Shown: positions 47,186 to 57,506, counted from the first letter of the stretch. The stretch is DNA of 64,000 nt from Vibrio sinus (GCF_023634645.1 NZ_JAMKMR010000015.1:1-64000); one strand, 5' to 3'. The notes: generated by a model not told the origin, from the sequence alone. Made by a program: numbers and translations.

Positions 47186-47506
47186 ACCGAATTCGTCTAA
47201 ATAAAATGAGCCGGCATATTAGAGAAAAAGCGACCATTTCGGTAGCTTCAGCCAGGAAATTAGGGTAAACCTATGTAATTGGAGTTTTACACAGTGTAAA
47301 GTCTGAGTTTGACATAAGCGTCTTTGCCAGCGGTGTCATTGAGAGCGGCTTGGTATGATTTCTTGTGTAGAAGACAAAATAAATATCAAAATACCTCTTT
47401 ATGAGGTAGTTCAAATTATGTAGAATGCGCGCCATTACAATGACGAAAACGTTTGCTTTCGATCTTTTTGTGCATATTCGAGTACATTTTTAGTCAGGAG
47501 ATACAG
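47186..47506. other. Divergent intergenic region yitT/glyA
   Basis: A 321-bp region with no gene. It contains a perfect palindrome TTTACAC-A-GTGTAAA (47286-47300), a TACCTC/GAGGTA hairpin (about 47392-47407), a -10-like TAGAAT (47421-47426) and the PurR-type box at 47443-47457. Confidence 0.6.
47443..47457 (+). promoter_or_regulatory. PurR-type operator of glyA
   Basis: The minus strand reads AGCAAACGTTTTCGT, a near-perfect match to the PurR box (ACGCAAACGTTTTCNT), 50 bp before the glyA start and just after a -10-like TAGAAT. Confidence 0.75.
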
Positions 47507-48757
47507 ATGCTAAAGCGTGATATGAATATCGCGAATTACGACGCGGAGCTATTTGCAGCTATCCAAGAAGAAACTCTTCGCCAAGAAGAGCATATTGAAC
47601 TCATCGCCTCTGAAAACTACACAAGCCCTCGTGTAATGGAAGCTCAAGGTTCTCAATTAACCAACAAATACGCAGAAGGTTATCCTGGCAAGCGCTACTA
47701 CGGTGGTTGTGAGTATGTAGACAAAGCGGAATCCTTGGCAATCGACCGTGCTTGTCAGCTGTTTGGTTGTGAATATGCGAATGTACAACCACATTCTGGC
47801 TCTCAAGCTAACAGCGCGGTGTACATGGCATTGTTGAACCCAGGTGATACAGTACTAGGAATGAGCTTGGCTCACGGCGGCCATCTTACTCATGGTTCAC
47901 CAGTTAACTTTTCGGGCAAGCACTACAACGTTATCCCTTATGGCATCGATGAAGCGGGTCAGATTAACTATGACGAGATGGAGCAGCTAGCGCTTGAGCA
48001 CAAACCGAAAATGATCATCGGTGGCTTCTCTGCTTACTCTCAAGTGGTGGATTGGGCGCGCATGCGTGAAATTGCCGATAAGGTGGATGCGTTCCTATTC
48101 GTGGACATGGCTCACGTCGCGGGTTTAATTGCCGCTGGTGTTTATCCAACGCCAGTGCCTCACGCGCATGTGGTAACCACAACGACACACAAAACACTGG
48201 CGGGTCCACGTGGTGGTTTAATCCTATCTAACGCCGGCGAAGACATGTATAAGAAGCTAAATTCTGCCGTCTTCCCAGGTGGACAGGGGGGCCCACTAAT
48301 GCATGTTATCGCAGCAAAAGCGGTGGCATTTAAAGAGGCAATGGAGCCTGAATTCAAAGACTACCAAACGCGTGTTGTTGAAAATGCCAAAGCCATGGTG
48401 GCTCAGTTCCAAGATCGCGGTTATAAGATCGTATCAAACTCAACAGAAAACCACTTGTTCCTGGTCGATTTGATTGATAAAGGTATCACGGGCAAAGAAG
48501 CGGATGCTGCCCTTGGCTCAGCCAACATTACCGTGAACAAAAACTCGGTACCGAACGATCCACGCAGTCCATTTGTCACATCTGGTATTCGTGTAGGTAC
48601 GCCTGCCATTACTCGTCGCGGTTTTTCAGTAAACGATGCCAAAGAGCTCGCGAACTGGATGTGCGATGTTTTAGATAATGCTAATGACGCAAAAGTGATT
48701 GAGGCAACAAAAGCAAAAGTCCTAGAAATTTGTAAACGTCTGCCTGTTTACGCGTAA
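47507..48757 (+). CDS. glyA: Serine hydroxymethyltransferase
   Basis: A 416-residue PLP enzyme that converts serine and THF to glycine and methylene-THF. The PLP-lysine motif is [17 protein letters not shown], and [37 protein letters not shown] is the family start. ATG 47507 follows a CAGGAG ribosome-binding site; the 18 in-frame residues upstream are not coding-like. Expression is likely under PurR, and a terminator follows. Confidence 0.98.
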   Translation: MLKRDMNIANYDAELFAAIQEETLRQEEHIELIASENYTSPRVMEAQGSQLTNKYAEGYPGKRYYGGCEYVDKAESLAIDRACQLFGCEYANVQPHSGSQANSAVYMALLNPGDTVLGMSLAHGGHLTHGSPVNFSGKHYNVIPYGIDEAGQINYDEMEQLALEHKPKMIIGGFSAYSQVVDWARMREIADKVDAFLFVDMAHVAGLIAAGVYPTPVPHAHVVTTTTHKTLAGPRGGLILSNAGEDMYKKLNSAVFPGGQGGPLMHVIAAKAVAFKEAMEPEFKDYQTRVVENAKAMVAQFQDRGYKIVSNSTENHLFLVDLIDKGITGKEADAALGSANITVNKNSVPNDPRSPFVTSGIRVGTPAITRRGFSVNDAKELANWMCDVLDNANDAKVIEATKAKVLEICKRLPVYA

Positions 48758-48777
48758 TATTCGCTTATATTGTGAAA

Positions 48778-48804
48778 GGCGAGCAATGGAGTTGCTCGCC
48801 TTTT
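48778..48804 (+). terminator. glyA terminator
   Basis: A 9-bp stem GGCGAGCAA/TTGCTCGCC with a 5-base loop followed by TTTTC. Confidence 0.85.
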
Positions 48805-48831
48805 CTTATTTGTGTTATCCGCATTGACTTC

Positions 48832-50244
48832 TTAGGCTTTCAATGCATTTTTCTTAGCTCTTGATTCTGCTGAAGGAAGCAAAACAGGGATAATGCAGAC
48901 TAATACAGTACCGCCAATTAAAATGAGTTCGTAGGCTGTTTTACTCATGATAGTAATTTGCGAAGGTGGCAAGAATCCTAGTATCAGTACGAACAGACAA
49001 GTAATGATACCAATGCCGCCCACGATGCTTGCTCCAACAATGCCACCAGGAATAGAGTAGCCTCTTGGCACATCAGGTTTGGAGACTTTGAGCTTGATTA
49101 ACGCGGCAAACAAAAACATATAGAATATGACCGAGAGCTGAGCTGTCATTGCAGACAGTAGCCAGTACGATGCGTTGAACCCAGGGAAGTAAAGGAACAA
49201 CATAGCAAGGAGAGTAAAGATAACTCCCTGCACCATTAGAATAGCGATTGGTGCACCATTTTTCGTGCTTTTGGCCAAAAACTTTGGTGCGCTGCCATCT
49301 TCACTGGCTTGGCGAATACACTTGCCCGGGCCCAAAATCCAAGCAGAGACCCCAGAAAAGCCGCCAAGAATGATGCATCCCATAATGATGGGCATCATCC
49401 ATGACATCTTGTAGCTGGCAAAGAAAATCGAAAACGAGGTGATTACTGCAGAAGATAAATTGATTTTATCTTGAGGAATCACAATAGCGACTGCTAGCGA
49501 GCCAAGGATTGAGCAAAATAGGATAAGAACCGTAGAGTACAGTAGAGCTTTTGGGTAATCTTTTTTTGGGTTTTCAACATCTTGAGCGTGAATGGCTGAC
49601 ATTTCCATACCCACTAGGCCAAACAGCATGCCAGAAAGAATGGCGAGATTATTAAGGCTACTCAGATCGGGGAGCGCATTGTGCCAACCAAGGTTAATCG
49701 CGATGGGTTTGCCTGCCACTACCCAACCAATGGCTAACACGATAATCAGTAGCATAGGCAAGATAGTGCCGAAAATAGAGCCAAGAGTGCTGATAAAACC
49801 AGATACTTTCATGCCGAAACAATTGGCCAGTGTTGCAAGCCAGAACATGATGGTTATCGCAATGAAAATCATGCTTTTATCTGTCGCAAGGCTTGGGTTA
49901 ATAATGTAGAAAAGCGTTGATGCCAAGAAAGATAAGATGGTGGGGAACCAGATGATGTTATATAGCCAAAGTATCCATGCCACGATAAAGGCAGCTTTTT
50001 TGCCAAATGCTTCTCGAACCCACACATAAATACCACCATTTTTTGGCCAACCAGTCGACATGTCTGCGGCCGCTAATGCACTTGGAATCATGAAAAACAG
50101 TGCACCTGCAATATAGTAAAAAACCAGTGAGAGGCCGTACTCAGCGCTGATGGGGAGTGAGCGCAAACTATCAACTGCGATCACGTTGATCATGACAAGG
50201 GAAAAAACACTGAGCGCTTTTTTATTTTTACGATTTGTAATCAT
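48832..50244 (-). CDS. Amino-acid permease, APC superfamily (GadC-like)
   Basis: A permease of about 470 residues with twelve hydrophobic helices. The APC signature is at helix 1-2 (LVMINVIAVDSLRSLP, GALFFMIPSALAAADMSTGWPKNGGIYVWVREAFG), as in glutamate/GABA antiporters and related permeases. An in-frame ATG at 50298 would add 18 polar residues and cannot be excluded. The substrate is unknown. It follows the yerC-like gene by about 120 bp and is likely in its transcript, so that regulator may control it. Confidence 0.88.
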   Translation of the reverse strand: MITNRKNKKALSVFSLVMINVIAVDSLRSLPISAEYGLSLVFYYIAGALFFMIPSALAAADMSTGWPKNGGIYVWVREAFGKKAAFIVAWILWLYNIIWFPTILSFLASTLFYIINPSLATDKSMIFIAITIMFWLATLANCFGMKVSGFISTLGSIFGTILPMLLIIVLAIGWVVAGKPIAINLGWHNALPDLSSLNNLAILSGMLFGLVGMEMSAIHAQDVENPKKDYPKALLYSTVLILFCSILGSLAVAIVIPQDKINLSSAVITSFSIFFASYKMSWMMPIIMGCIILGGFSGVSAWILGPGKCIRQASEDGSAPKFLAKSTKNGAPIAILMVQGVIFTLLAMLFLYFPGFNASYWLLSAMTAQLSVIFYMFLFAALIKLKVSKPDVPRGYSIPGGIVGASIVGGIGIITCLFVLILGFLPPSQITIMSKTAYELILIGGTVLVCIIPVLLPSAESRAKKNALKA

Positions 50245-50364
50245 GTAATCACTACCACTAAGGTTTGGCCACTCTAGGCTAAAGTCGGCTTGCGCCATTC
50301 ATTCCGTGATTTGCTTAATTAAAATATTGTTGATCTTGAAGATGTTGTGTCTGCTTAAAACTAA

Positions 50365-50667
50365 CTAGGATTTTTGCTCTGTGTGCAGATGCTCGGTACG
50401 ATTCAGTAGCAGTTCGTAGCCACCGTCACCATAGTTTAGCGCTCGGGCGACGCGCCCAACGGTTGTAACACTCACTCCAGTTTTGGCTGAAATTTCACGA
50501 TAAGACATGTCTTGCTTGAGGTATATCGCAATGCGCCATCTTTCCGCCATGCCATGGATTTCTTGCGGAGTACAAAGGTCAGCGAAAAATAGTTTGGCTT
50601 CTTCTGCAGATTGTAATTGGGTGATAGCGGTGTACAGCTCATCTGCCAGTTTGTCGGTTTCTTTCAC
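50365..50667 (-). CDS. YerC/YecD family TrpR-related regulator
   Basis: A 100-residue DNA-binding protein of the TrpR-like superfamily, closest by eye to B. subtilis YerC (LFFADLCTPQEIHGMAERWRIA, then the HTH SYREISAKTGVSVTTVGRVARALNYG). The start is GTG at 50667 with a poor ribosome-binding site. It sits ahead of the permease gene, and a near-palindrome of 22 bp lies 24 bp upstream of it. An effector (perhaps an amino acid) is inferred from the TrpR fold only. Confidence 0.85.
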   Translation of the reverse strand: MKETDKLADELYTAITQLQSAEEAKLFFADLCTPQEIHGMAERWRIAIYLKQDMSYREISAKTGVSVTTVGRVARALNYGDGGYELLLNRTEHLHTEQKS

Positions 50668-50690
50668 TATTTTAAATGCCGTCTGTTTTA

Positions 50691-50712
50691 CTGTGTTAGT
50701 ATGGTAATACAG
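50691..50712. promoter_or_regulatory. Near-palindrome upstream of the YerC-like gene
   Basis: CTGTGTTA-N6-TAATACAG, matching on 7 of 8 arm positions. Its position just before the regulator start suggests an autoregulatory operator. Confidence 0.4.
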
Positions 50713-50935
50713 CGCGGTGATATAGACAACAACTTTCTCCTTACCTAGACAGACCGACTAAAGACTAATGTTGAATGAATGGTCGGTAATTAGTTGTTTA
50801 AAAGGGAATTTGAGGGTAAATAAAGAGTGAGGCTGAATAGTAAATTATTTTCTCAGCAATATAGAAAGTAGAGAAAGATGCTAGCTGGTTAGCTATGAAT
50901 GCTAACCAGAGTCATAGATTGAATCAGTGTGGGAA

Positions 50936-51262
50936 TTATTTGTTTATGCTTAACAAAGTGCCTGATTTACAGCTAAAGGTGTAATATTTACGGCTTTCGT
51001 TAAACTTGCCTAACCCTTCACCGTCACAGTATTCAACGTTAATGTCTTTCATGACGACCAAGGTTTGTTCGCTTTTAAGGGCAAACTTAGAACCATCGGA
51101 ACAAATTATTCTCACTCTGCCGTCTTCACTCACAGAATACACATCGACTTTGGTATTGCACAGCTCAAAAGAGGCTTCACGATAGTTGTCTTGTTGGGTG
51201 TTAGAGGCACACCCAGCGAGTAGCGCTGAGAAGATGACGGCGAAAAATCCAATTCGTTTCAT
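50936..51262 (-). CDS. Small hypothetical lipoprotein
   Basis: A 108-residue protein with a lipobox LLAGC (Cys18) after a short signal peptide, and four more cysteines in the mature part (C36, C55, C80 and C98), which may form disulfides in the periplasm. I do not recognise the family. It stands alone, with no operon partner. Confidence 0.7.
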   Translation of the reverse strand: MKRIGFFAVIFSALLAGCASNTQQDNYREASFELCNTKVDVYSVSEDGRVRIICSDGSKFALKSEQTLVVMKDINVEYCDGEGLGKFNESRKYYTFSCKSGTLLSINK

Positions 51263-51368
51263 CGCTAATCCTTAGCTTATGTTTTGTAGGTTATGTTTAG
51301 CTTAGCGTATAGAACAATATGAATATATTCAAGGCGCGAGGGTGGCAATTTAAACTTTTTTGAACTGA

Positions 51369-51390
51369 AGAAGCCACGAATGTGGCTTCT
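51369..51390 (-). terminator. Terminator downstream of lipA
   Basis: A 9-bp stem AGAAGCCAC/GTGGCTTCT with a 4-base loop; the T-run on the minus strand is weak. Confidence 0.6.
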
Positions 51391-51436
51391 GTGAGGTGTC
51401 TGTTAACTGAGTTTACTTTACTAAAAGCAAGCTGGC

Positions 51437-52402
51437 TTACTTGATTTCAACACCTTTGGCTTGTAAATCAGCGTGGTATGAAGAGCGCACAAATGGGCCA
51501 CACGCTGCGTGAGTAAAGCCAAGATCTAAGGCAATTTGCTTTAATTCTTCAAACTCAGCAGGTGGTACGTAGCGTTCAACGGGCAAGTGGTGTCGGCTTG
51601 GTGCAAGATATTGTCCGAGGGTCAGCATAGTGACACCGTGTTCACGCAAATCTTTTAGCACTTCGACGATTTCTTCTTTTGTTTCGCCCAGTCCCATCAT
51701 TAACCCAGACTTAGTCGGTACATCTGGATGCTGTTCTTTAAACTTCTTCAACAGTTGCAGTGACCATTTGTAGTTGGCACCGGGTCTTGCTTTACGATAC
51801 AAGCGTGGTGCCGTTTCCAAGTTGTGGTTAAAGACATCTGGTGGGTTGTCTTTTAACAGCTCAAGTGCCGTATCCATCCGACCACGAAAATCTGGGACTA
51901 AGGTTTCAATACGAATCTCAGGGTTTAGTTCACGAATGGCTTTATTACAGTCAGCAAAATGCTCAGCACCGCCATCCCTTAAATCGTCACGGTCCACAGA
52001 GGTGATAACGACATACTTAAGCTTCATATCTTTGATGGTTTGAGCCAGTTTTTGTGGCTCTCCCTGTTCTACAGGAAGTGGACGGCCATGAGCAACATCA
52101 CAGAAAGGGCAGCGCCTTGTACAAATTGCACCCAAGATCATAAAGGTTGCCGTTCCGTGATTAAAACACTCGGCAAGGTTTGGGCAAGAAGCTTCTTCAC
52201 ATACAGAGTGAAGGTTATTTTTACGCATTGCAGATTTAATATCTTGAATACGTTGGCTATCTGCTGGAAGTTTAATTTTCATCCATTCCGGCTTACGAAG
52301 AATTTCTTTTTGCTCTACTGGCATATTCTTAGTTGGAATGAGAGCCATTTTATCGGCGTCGCGGTATTTAACGCCTTTTTCCATCTGGATTGGTTTACTC
52401 AT
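51437..52402 (-). CDS. lipA: Lipoyl synthase
   Basis: A 321-residue radical-SAM enzyme that inserts two sulfurs into octanoyl groups on lipoyl domains. It has the auxiliary cluster motif [12 protein letters not shown] and the radical-SAM motif CTRRCPFC, and RSSYHA near the C-terminus supplies the serine ligand. ATG 52402 gives [10 protein letters not shown]; nine further in-frame residues exist upstream. It overlaps the lipB 3' end by 8 bp, so the two are translated together. Confidence 0.98.
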   Translation of the reverse strand: MSKPIQMEKGVKYRDADKMALIPTKNMPVEQKEILRKPEWMKIKLPADSQRIQDIKSAMRKNNLHSVCEEASCPNLAECFNHGTATFMILGAICTRRCPFCDVAHGRPLPVEQGEPQKLAQTIKDMKLKYVVITSVDRDDLRDGGAEHFADCNKAIRELNPEIRIETLVPDFRGRMDTALELLKDNPPDVFNHNLETAPRLYRKARPGANYKWSLQLLKKFKEQHPDVPTKSGLMMGLGETKEEIVEVLKDLREHGVTMLTLGQYLAPSRHHLPVERYVPPAEFEELKQIALDLGFTHAACGPFVRSSYHADLQAKGVEIK

Positions 52403-53048
52403 GATTAACTGCTTCTGTAATAAATTCAATGTGCTCGTAGTTGAGCAATGATACGAGCTCTTGTATTAGCTGTTGCTCGACAGCTTCTAACGAATCTGGG
52501 CCATTAAGTTGGCTTACTTGAACCATTTCCATTCCTTCATAACCACAGGGGTTAATTCTTTGAAAAGGAGAAAGGTCCATGTTGACATTTAGAGCAAGAC
52601 CATGAAATGAACAGCCTTTGCGGATGCGTAGCCCCAATGAACAAATTTTCTTATTGTCGACGTAAACACCAGGGGCGTCGGGTCGTGCACTAGAGGCGAT
52701 ATTATAAGACTTAAGCGTATTAATTACGATGTTTTCAATATGAGTCACTAAGTCTCTGACACCTAACTTCTTTCGTCTTAGGTTAATTAAAAAGTAAGCG
52801 ACAAGTTGTCCAGGCCCATGGTAGGTTACCTGACCGCCACGATCACTTTGAACAACAGGAATATCACCTGGAGAAAGCAGATGCTCCGCTTTTCCCGCCT
52901 GGCCTTGAGTAAAGACTGGATTATGCTCAACTAACCATATTTCATCCAAACTATCTTCATTACGATTGTCGGTGAACTCGTGCATTGCTTGCCATACGGG
53001 AAGGTAGTCTTGCCTGCCGAGTTTTTTCACAATAAGTTGGTCTTGCAT
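52395..53048 (-). CDS. lipB: Octanoyltransferase LipB
   Basis: A 217-residue enzyme that moves octanoyl from acyl carrier protein to lipoyl domains. The motif [20 protein letters not shown], the catalytic Lys in [15 protein letters not shown] and the Cys in [11 protein letters not shown] are all present. The start at 53048 ([11 protein letters not shown]) is preferred over 53090, which adds 14 uncharacteristic residues. Normally ybeD is directly upstream; here an unknown gene lies between. Confidence 0.97.
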   Translation of the reverse strand: MQDQLIVKKLGRQDYLPVWQAMHEFTDNRNEDSLDEIWLVEHNPVFTQGQAGKAEHLLSPGDIPVVQSDRGGQVTYHGPGQLVAYFLINLRRKKLGVRDLVTHIENIVINTLKSYNIASSARPDAPGVYVDNKKICSLGLRIRKGCSFHGLALNVNMDLSPFQRINPCGYEGMEMVQVSQLNGPDSLEAVEQQLIQELVSLLNYEHIEFITEAVNHE

Positions 53049-53151
53049 ACTCTTACCAATAAGACAATAGAGATCGCATATTATACCCAAGTAACCTAAA
53101 GATGCGAGTTTCTACGTGGAGGATCAACCTAGACAACGTCTTACATACAGT

Positions 53152-53721
53152 TTATAAGATGGTGCATTGGCACTTGGGGCATTGGCTTCGACTGCGGGAT
53201 CGAGAACCATCGCTCAGTCGCTGATATCCATTTCTTGAGGTTGTACTCGATTGGCTTGCTAGAATGGCCGCCGGGTTGTTAAAGCCAATTGTTGTCAGCG
53301 GATTAAACGAATAGACAATGTCATTTGTTCTCACCATCACAATGCTTTCATTTTGCTTTAAATCGAACGTTGCGAATGAACATTGTGGGTTAAATTCATT
53401 GATTAGCCTGGTAAGCCTTTCTGTATCTTTCATACAACGTCTGCTGTTTTTTGCTCCGTAATCCGTCGCTGGGTAAAATAGATAAGCGGCAAGAGGAATG
53501 GGTGACTCGGCTTGCTGATACCTTGATGATGATCTAAAGGTATTTCGAATATCCTTGACCACTGTTTGGCCAACGCTTCCGGTATTAATATGATAAGCAA
53601 ATACGCCTGTGTCACAAGTTACGATAAATGCAGAGCATGACATGAGATCGGTCATATCAATGTTGGATGATATTAAGCGTTGATAAGTGAGAAAACCAAA
53701 CTGACCAGCGTCTAAGTGCAT
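53152..53721 (-). CDS. Unknown protein with CNF/CheD-like Cys-His motif
   Basis: A 189-residue protein that I cannot place in a named family. Residues 26-48 read LMSCSAFIVTCDTGVFAYHINTG in two pieces (LMSCSAFIVT and CDTGVFAYHINTG). The pair C29 and H44 has the 15-residue spacing of the catalytic pair of CNF1 (C866, H881) and VopC (C220, H235); CheD has a related but longer spacing. The C-terminus is serine- and arginine-rich and ends in a CxxCxC cluster. No signal peptide is visible. It splits the usual ybeD-lipB-lipA order, suggesting insertion. The deamidase idea is inference. Confidence 0.6.
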   Translation of the reverse strand: MHLDAGQFGFLTYQRLISSNIDMTDLMSCSAFIVTCDTGVFAYHINTGSVGQTVVKDIRNTFRSSSRYQQAESPIPLAAYLFYPATDYGAKNSRRCMKDTERLTRLINEFNPQCSFATFDLKQNESIVMVRTNDIVYSFNPLTTIGFNNPAAILASQSSTTSRNGYQRLSDGSRSRSRSQCPKCQCTIL

Positions 53722-53910
53722 GACTAATTAACCTATTGTTATTAAATGAATAATTCTATCATTTTGGATGTTTTAATTGTGTTAGTAGAATATTTTATTT
53801 TCTGATGCATAGGTGTTTATTTTTATATGGAAAGCGCTTATCCCTTAAAGGAAACGTGATATTTTGCTATGAAATAGAATGAATTTCGTGAATGAACAAA
53901 AAGTGGCAAT

Positions 53911-53939
53911 AAAAAACCCACTGTAGAAAGTGGGTTTTT
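53911..53939. terminator. Bidirectional terminator downstream of ybeD
   Basis: A 10-bp stem AAAACCCACT/AGTGGGTTTT with a 6-base loop and A and T runs on either side. It lies in a 252-bp AT-rich gap; the remainder (53722-53910) shows only AT-rich promoter-like sequence for the unknown gene. Confidence 0.8.
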
Positions 53940-53973
53940 CGTAAACTGGAATGACAATACTAAGCGCTTAGCT

Positions 53974-54252
53974 TTAGAGTACCATACGGACAATATCAAT
54001 CTCACCAAGCTCTTTGTACAAGGTTTCTACTTGCTCAATAGAGGTTGCCGTAATATTCACTGATACTGAGTGATAGTTGCCTTTAGCACTTGGCTTAAGC
54101 GTTGGGCTATAGCTGCCTGGTGCATGACGTTGGATAACTTCTAAGACCTTTTCTGTGAGATCAGGCTTTGCGTGCCCCATCACTTTGTAGGTAAACGAGC
54201 AAGGAAACTCGAGTAAGTCTTTTAATTTAGCGTCTGAATTAATGTTTAACAT
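53974..54252 (-). CDS. ybeD: DUF493 family protein YbeD
   Basis: A 92-residue ACT-like small protein of the YbeD family ([19 protein letters not shown], then [31 protein letters not shown]), found by dacA and lipB across gammaproteobacteria and implicated in metabolic regulation. The start is ATG 54252 with GGAG upstream; 23 in-frame residues before it are not family-like. Confidence 0.93.
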   Translation of the reverse strand: MLNINSDAKLKDLLEFPCSFTYKVMGHAKPDLTEKVLEVIQRHAPGSYSPTLKPSAKGNYHSVSVNITATSIEQVETLYKELGEIDIVRMVL

Positions 54253-54335
54253 TATAGAGGCTCCAACAATATCAGTAATAGCAAGGGTGGCAATAGTACT
54301 GCTAAACGCCCTCAAGCTCAAGGGGGAGATAACGG

Positions 54336-55517
54336 CTAAAACAGCCCTTTAAGAAATAGTACGATGTGGTCCCACAGTCGACTAAAGAATCCGCCTTGTT
54401 GGACATTATCCAATGCCACCAATGGGTATTGGGCAATATCTTTGCCATTTAGCTGATAAAAGAGTTTGCCGACCACTTCACCTTTTTTCAAAGGGGCTTC
54501 CAGCGCCTTTTCTAGAACAAAACTGGCGGTGAGGTTTTTCGCATCTCCTCTTGGCAAGGTCACGAAGGTGTTTTCGTTGACACCAAGATCAACGGTGTCT
54601 TTATCTCCCATCCACACTTTATCCTTGATAAAGGTTTCTCCAGCTTTATGCGGCTCGACGGTTTCAAAAAAACGAAACCCGTAGGTTAGAAGCTTTTTAC
54701 TTTCTGCAACACGAGCATTGGCACTTTTGGCCCCCATGACGACGCTGATTAAACGCATGCCGCCTTGGGTCGCGGATGTCACTAAATTGTATCCAGCATT
54801 ATTCGTGTGGCCAGTTTTGATGCCGTCGACATTTAAGCTGGTGTCCCACAACAAACTGTTGCGGTTATATTGGGTGATCCCGTTGTAGGTGAACTTTTTC
54901 TGCGCGTAGATTTTATACTCATCTGGTACGTCACGAATCAGTGCCTGTGCCAACAGCGCCATATCGTAGGGAGTGGTATACAGATCTGGATTGTCTAAGC
55001 CATGAACGTTAGTGAAGTGTGAATCCTTCATGCCAATTTTTTGTGCCCAAGAGTTCATTAAATCAACGAACGCACCTTGAGATCCTGCAATATACTGAGC
55101 CATAGCCACACATGCATCGTTTCCTGAGTCTATGATGATGCCTTTATTGAGATCGGCGACGGACACTTTCGTTCCGACCTCAATGAACATTTTCGAAGAG
55201 TCAGGAAAGTTTTTCGCCCACGCGTCTTTGCTGATGGTCACTTGATCCGTTCGGTGAATATTACCGTGCTTGATTTCTTGTCCAATCACGTAGCTTGTTA
55301 ACATCTTGGTTAAACTGGCTGGGTGCAACTTGAGGTTCATGTTGCTTTCGGCTAGTACTTTTCCAGAGTTGTAATCCATCAGTACATAGCCTTTTGCAGC
55401 GATGTCGGGTGCATCGGGAATGATGACAGGGGCTGCGTAGCTTGGAAAAATAGCAAAAGTCGCGACAAAAATGGCGACCAAAGAAGGTAATAGATGAGTG
55501 AGAGTATATTTTTTCAT
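54336..55517 (-). CDS. dacA: D-alanyl-D-alanine carboxypeptidase (PBP5/6 type)
   Basis: A 393-residue low-molecular-weight PBP that trims pentapeptides from peptidoglycan. It has a signal peptide, S-x-x-K in [12 protein letters not shown] in DSGNDACVA and KTG in [11 protein letters not shown], then a beta-rich C-terminal domain and an amphipathic anchor ([14 protein letters not shown]). Translation from 55517 gives [10 protein letters not shown]; nine in-frame residues precede it. Confidence 0.97.
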   Translation of the reverse strand: MKKYTLTHLLPSLVAIFVATFAIFPSYAAPVIIPDAPDIAAKGYVLMDYNSGKVLAESNMNLKLHPASLTKMLTSYVIGQEIKHGNIHRTDQVTISKDAWAKNFPDSSKMFIEVGTKVSVADLNKGIIIDSGNDACVAMAQYIAGSQGAFVDLMNSWAQKIGMKDSHFTNVHGLDNPDLYTTPYDMALLAQALIRDVPDEYKIYAQKKFTYNGITQYNRNSLLWDTSLNVDGIKTGHTNNAGYNLVTSATQGGMRLISVVMGAKSANARVAESKKLLTYGFRFFETVEPHKAGETFIKDKVWMGDKDTVDLGVNENTFVTLPRGDAKNLTASFVLEKALEAPLKKGEVVGKLFYQLNGKDIAQYPLVALDNVQQGGFFSRLWDHIVLFLKGLF

Positions 55518-55598
55518 GTCAGTACAATTATTTTTCACATCCAAGTAATCGACAAAGTCGGTTGTCCTAGTTGTACAACTTCGAAAGATGAACTGGCC

Positions 55599-56381
55599 TT
55601 AACGAGTCATCGTTTGTTTTCTAATAAATGCGGTTGAGTAACCCAGTGTTTTTACTTTACTTAACGCCTTTTGTGTTGATGAGTAATCCTTGAATGGACC
55701 TAAATATATGCGATAAACGCCTTTATTGCTATTGATGTAGCTGCCAACAGACAGTTTATCGCTCAGGTTTTTCGCTAAACTTTTTGAGCGCCCTTCGTTA
55801 CTAGAAGAAGCAACTTGGATTGCATAAGTGGGCAGCGACGCCGTTTTATGCTTTTCTGTTGGCCGAGCGACACTAATAAACTTGATTTCTACATTTGCCG
55901 TGCCCGTTTTTATCACACCCAGCTTGCTTGCGGCGGCATAGCTTAAGTCGATGATACGGCCTTGATGAAATGGCCCTCGGTCATTGACGCGAACAATTGC
56001 TGTTTTACCATTGTCTAGGTTTCTGACTTCAACATAACATGGAATCGGCAAGGTTTTGTGGGCTGCTGTCATAGAATACATATCATATACCTCACCATTG
56101 GAGGTCTTATGCCCATGAAACTTTTTCCCATACCAAGAAGCTTGGCCTTTTTGGGTAAAGCCTTGCGGATCTGTGATGATGTGGTATCGGTGACCTAATA
56201 CGGTATAGTCCTTGTTACCAGACACGCTGTACGGTTCATATTGCGGAACCGCATTTTCAATATGTGATGTGGATATGGGTTGTTTAGGTGCGACATCATT
56301 TGACATACTGTAGCGACCGGATGAGGAACATCCGGACAAGATAGTGCCAACAGCGAGCAAAGCCATCCAATTTTTATTCAT
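55599..56381 (-). CDS. rlpA: Septal ring lytic transglycosylase-family lipoprotein RlpA
   Basis: A 260-residue lipoprotein. The lipobox is ILSGCSSS, the double-psi beta-barrel has GQASWYGKKFHGHKTSNGEVYD and VNDRGPFHQGRIIDLSYAAA, and the C-terminal SPOR domain (about 185-258) binds denuded glycan at the septum. It is in the mrdA-rodA-rlpA-dacA cell-wall group, 3 bp after rodA. Confidence 0.95.
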   Translation of the reverse strand: MNKNWMALLAVGTILSGCSSSGRYSMSNDVAPKQPISTSHIENAVPQYEPYSVSGNKDYTVLGHRYHIITDPQGFTQKGQASWYGKKFHGHKTSNGEVYDMYSMTAAHKTLPIPCYVEVRNLDNGKTAIVRVNDRGPFHQGRIIDLSYAAASKLGVIKTGTANVEIKFISVARPTEKHKTASLPTYAIQVASSSNEGRSKSLAKNLSDKLSVGSYINSNKGVYRIYLGPFKDYSSTQKALSKVKTLGYSTAFIRKQTMTR

Positions 56382-56384
56382 TCG

Positions 56385-57506
56385 TTAGTTCGCCTTCGAG
56401 AATGCTTTTCTGTGGGTATGAATGGACATGATCATGCCAAATCCAGCCATAATGGTGAGCATAGAAGTACCACCATAGCTAACTAAAGGAAGAGGTACGC
56501 CAACAACAGGTAAAATTCCACTTACCATTCCCATATTAACGAACACATAAATAAAGAAACTCAATGTCAGACTTCCTGCCATCATACGACCAAATGCGGT
56601 TTGCGAATTGCTCGCCAGATACAAACCGCGCCCGATGACAAAGAGGTAAGCCGCTAGCAGGGCAAGACTTCCTATTAACCCCCATTCTTCAGCAATCACA
56701 GCAAAAATAAAGTCAGTGTGCCTTTCTGGGACAAACTCTAGTTGCGACTGGGTACCATGTAGCCAGCCTTTACCCAGAAGGCCACCAGAGCCGATTGCGA
56801 TTTTACTTTGAATGATGTGATAGCCCGCTCCAAGGGGATCGGACTCTGGATTAAACAGTGTCATTACCCTCAGCTTTTGATAAGGCTTCATTAAGAAAAA
56901 CCAAAGGACAGGCAGAAAACCGGCCAGTGCAACGCAGGCAGCAGCGATGTATTTCCAACTAATGCCAGCAAGGAAGATAACAAAGATACCAGATGCGGCA
57001 ATGAGAATGGACGTACCTAAATCTGGTTGCTTAGCGATCAGGACGGTAGGAATGAACACCATGACCAAAGAGATGATAATGGTGAGAAAATTAGGGGGTA
57101 ACTGACGTTTACCGATGAAACGAGCCACCATAAGAGGCACAGCAATCTTCAGTAATTCCGAAGGCTGAAAGCGAATAAATCCGATATCAAGCCAGCGTTT
57201 TGCACCCAAAGAGGTTTCACCAAAGAACAAAACGCCGAATAACAGTAAGATGCCGACGGCATACAGTAGCGGCGCTAACATTTCATAGGTTCTAGGAGGA
57301 ATTTGTGCAACGGCGATCATAATACCAAAAGAGAGCAGCATACGAACCGCTTGCCTTTCAGTAACTTGCATACTTTGACCACTTGCACTGTACATCACGA
57401 TGAGTGCAAACCCCATAATTAAGAGCAAGCCAAGTACCAATGGCAGATCAATATGAAACCGCTCTAAAAAGGCTCGGTTTTGACCTGTTGAAGGATCTAG
57501 ATCCAT
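56385..57506 (-). CDS. rodA: Rod-shape glycan polymerase RodA
   Basis: A 373-residue SEDS-family peptidoglycan glycosyltransferase with about ten helices. Family motifs include [19 protein letters not shown] and [15 protein letters not shown]. It works with PBP2 in the elongasome. It overlaps mrdA by 1 bp. Confidence 0.97.
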   Translation of the reverse strand: MDLDPSTGQNRAFLERFHIDLPLVLGLLLIMGFALIVMYSASGQSMQVTERQAVRMLLSFGIMIAVAQIPPRTYEMLAPLLYAVGILLLFGVLFFGETSLGAKRWLDIGFIRFQPSELLKIAVPLMVARFIGKRQLPPNFLTIIISLVMVFIPTVLIAKQPDLGTSILIAASGIFVIFLAGISWKYIAAACVALAGFLPVLWFFLMKPYQKLRVMTLFNPESDPLGAGYHIIQSKIAIGSGGLLGKGWLHGTQSQLEFVPERHTDFIFAVIAEEWGLIGSLALLAAYLFVIGRGLYLASNSQTAFGRMMAGSLTLSFFIYVFVNMGMVSGILPVVGVPLPLVSYGGTSMLTIMAGFGMIMSIHTHRKAFSKAN

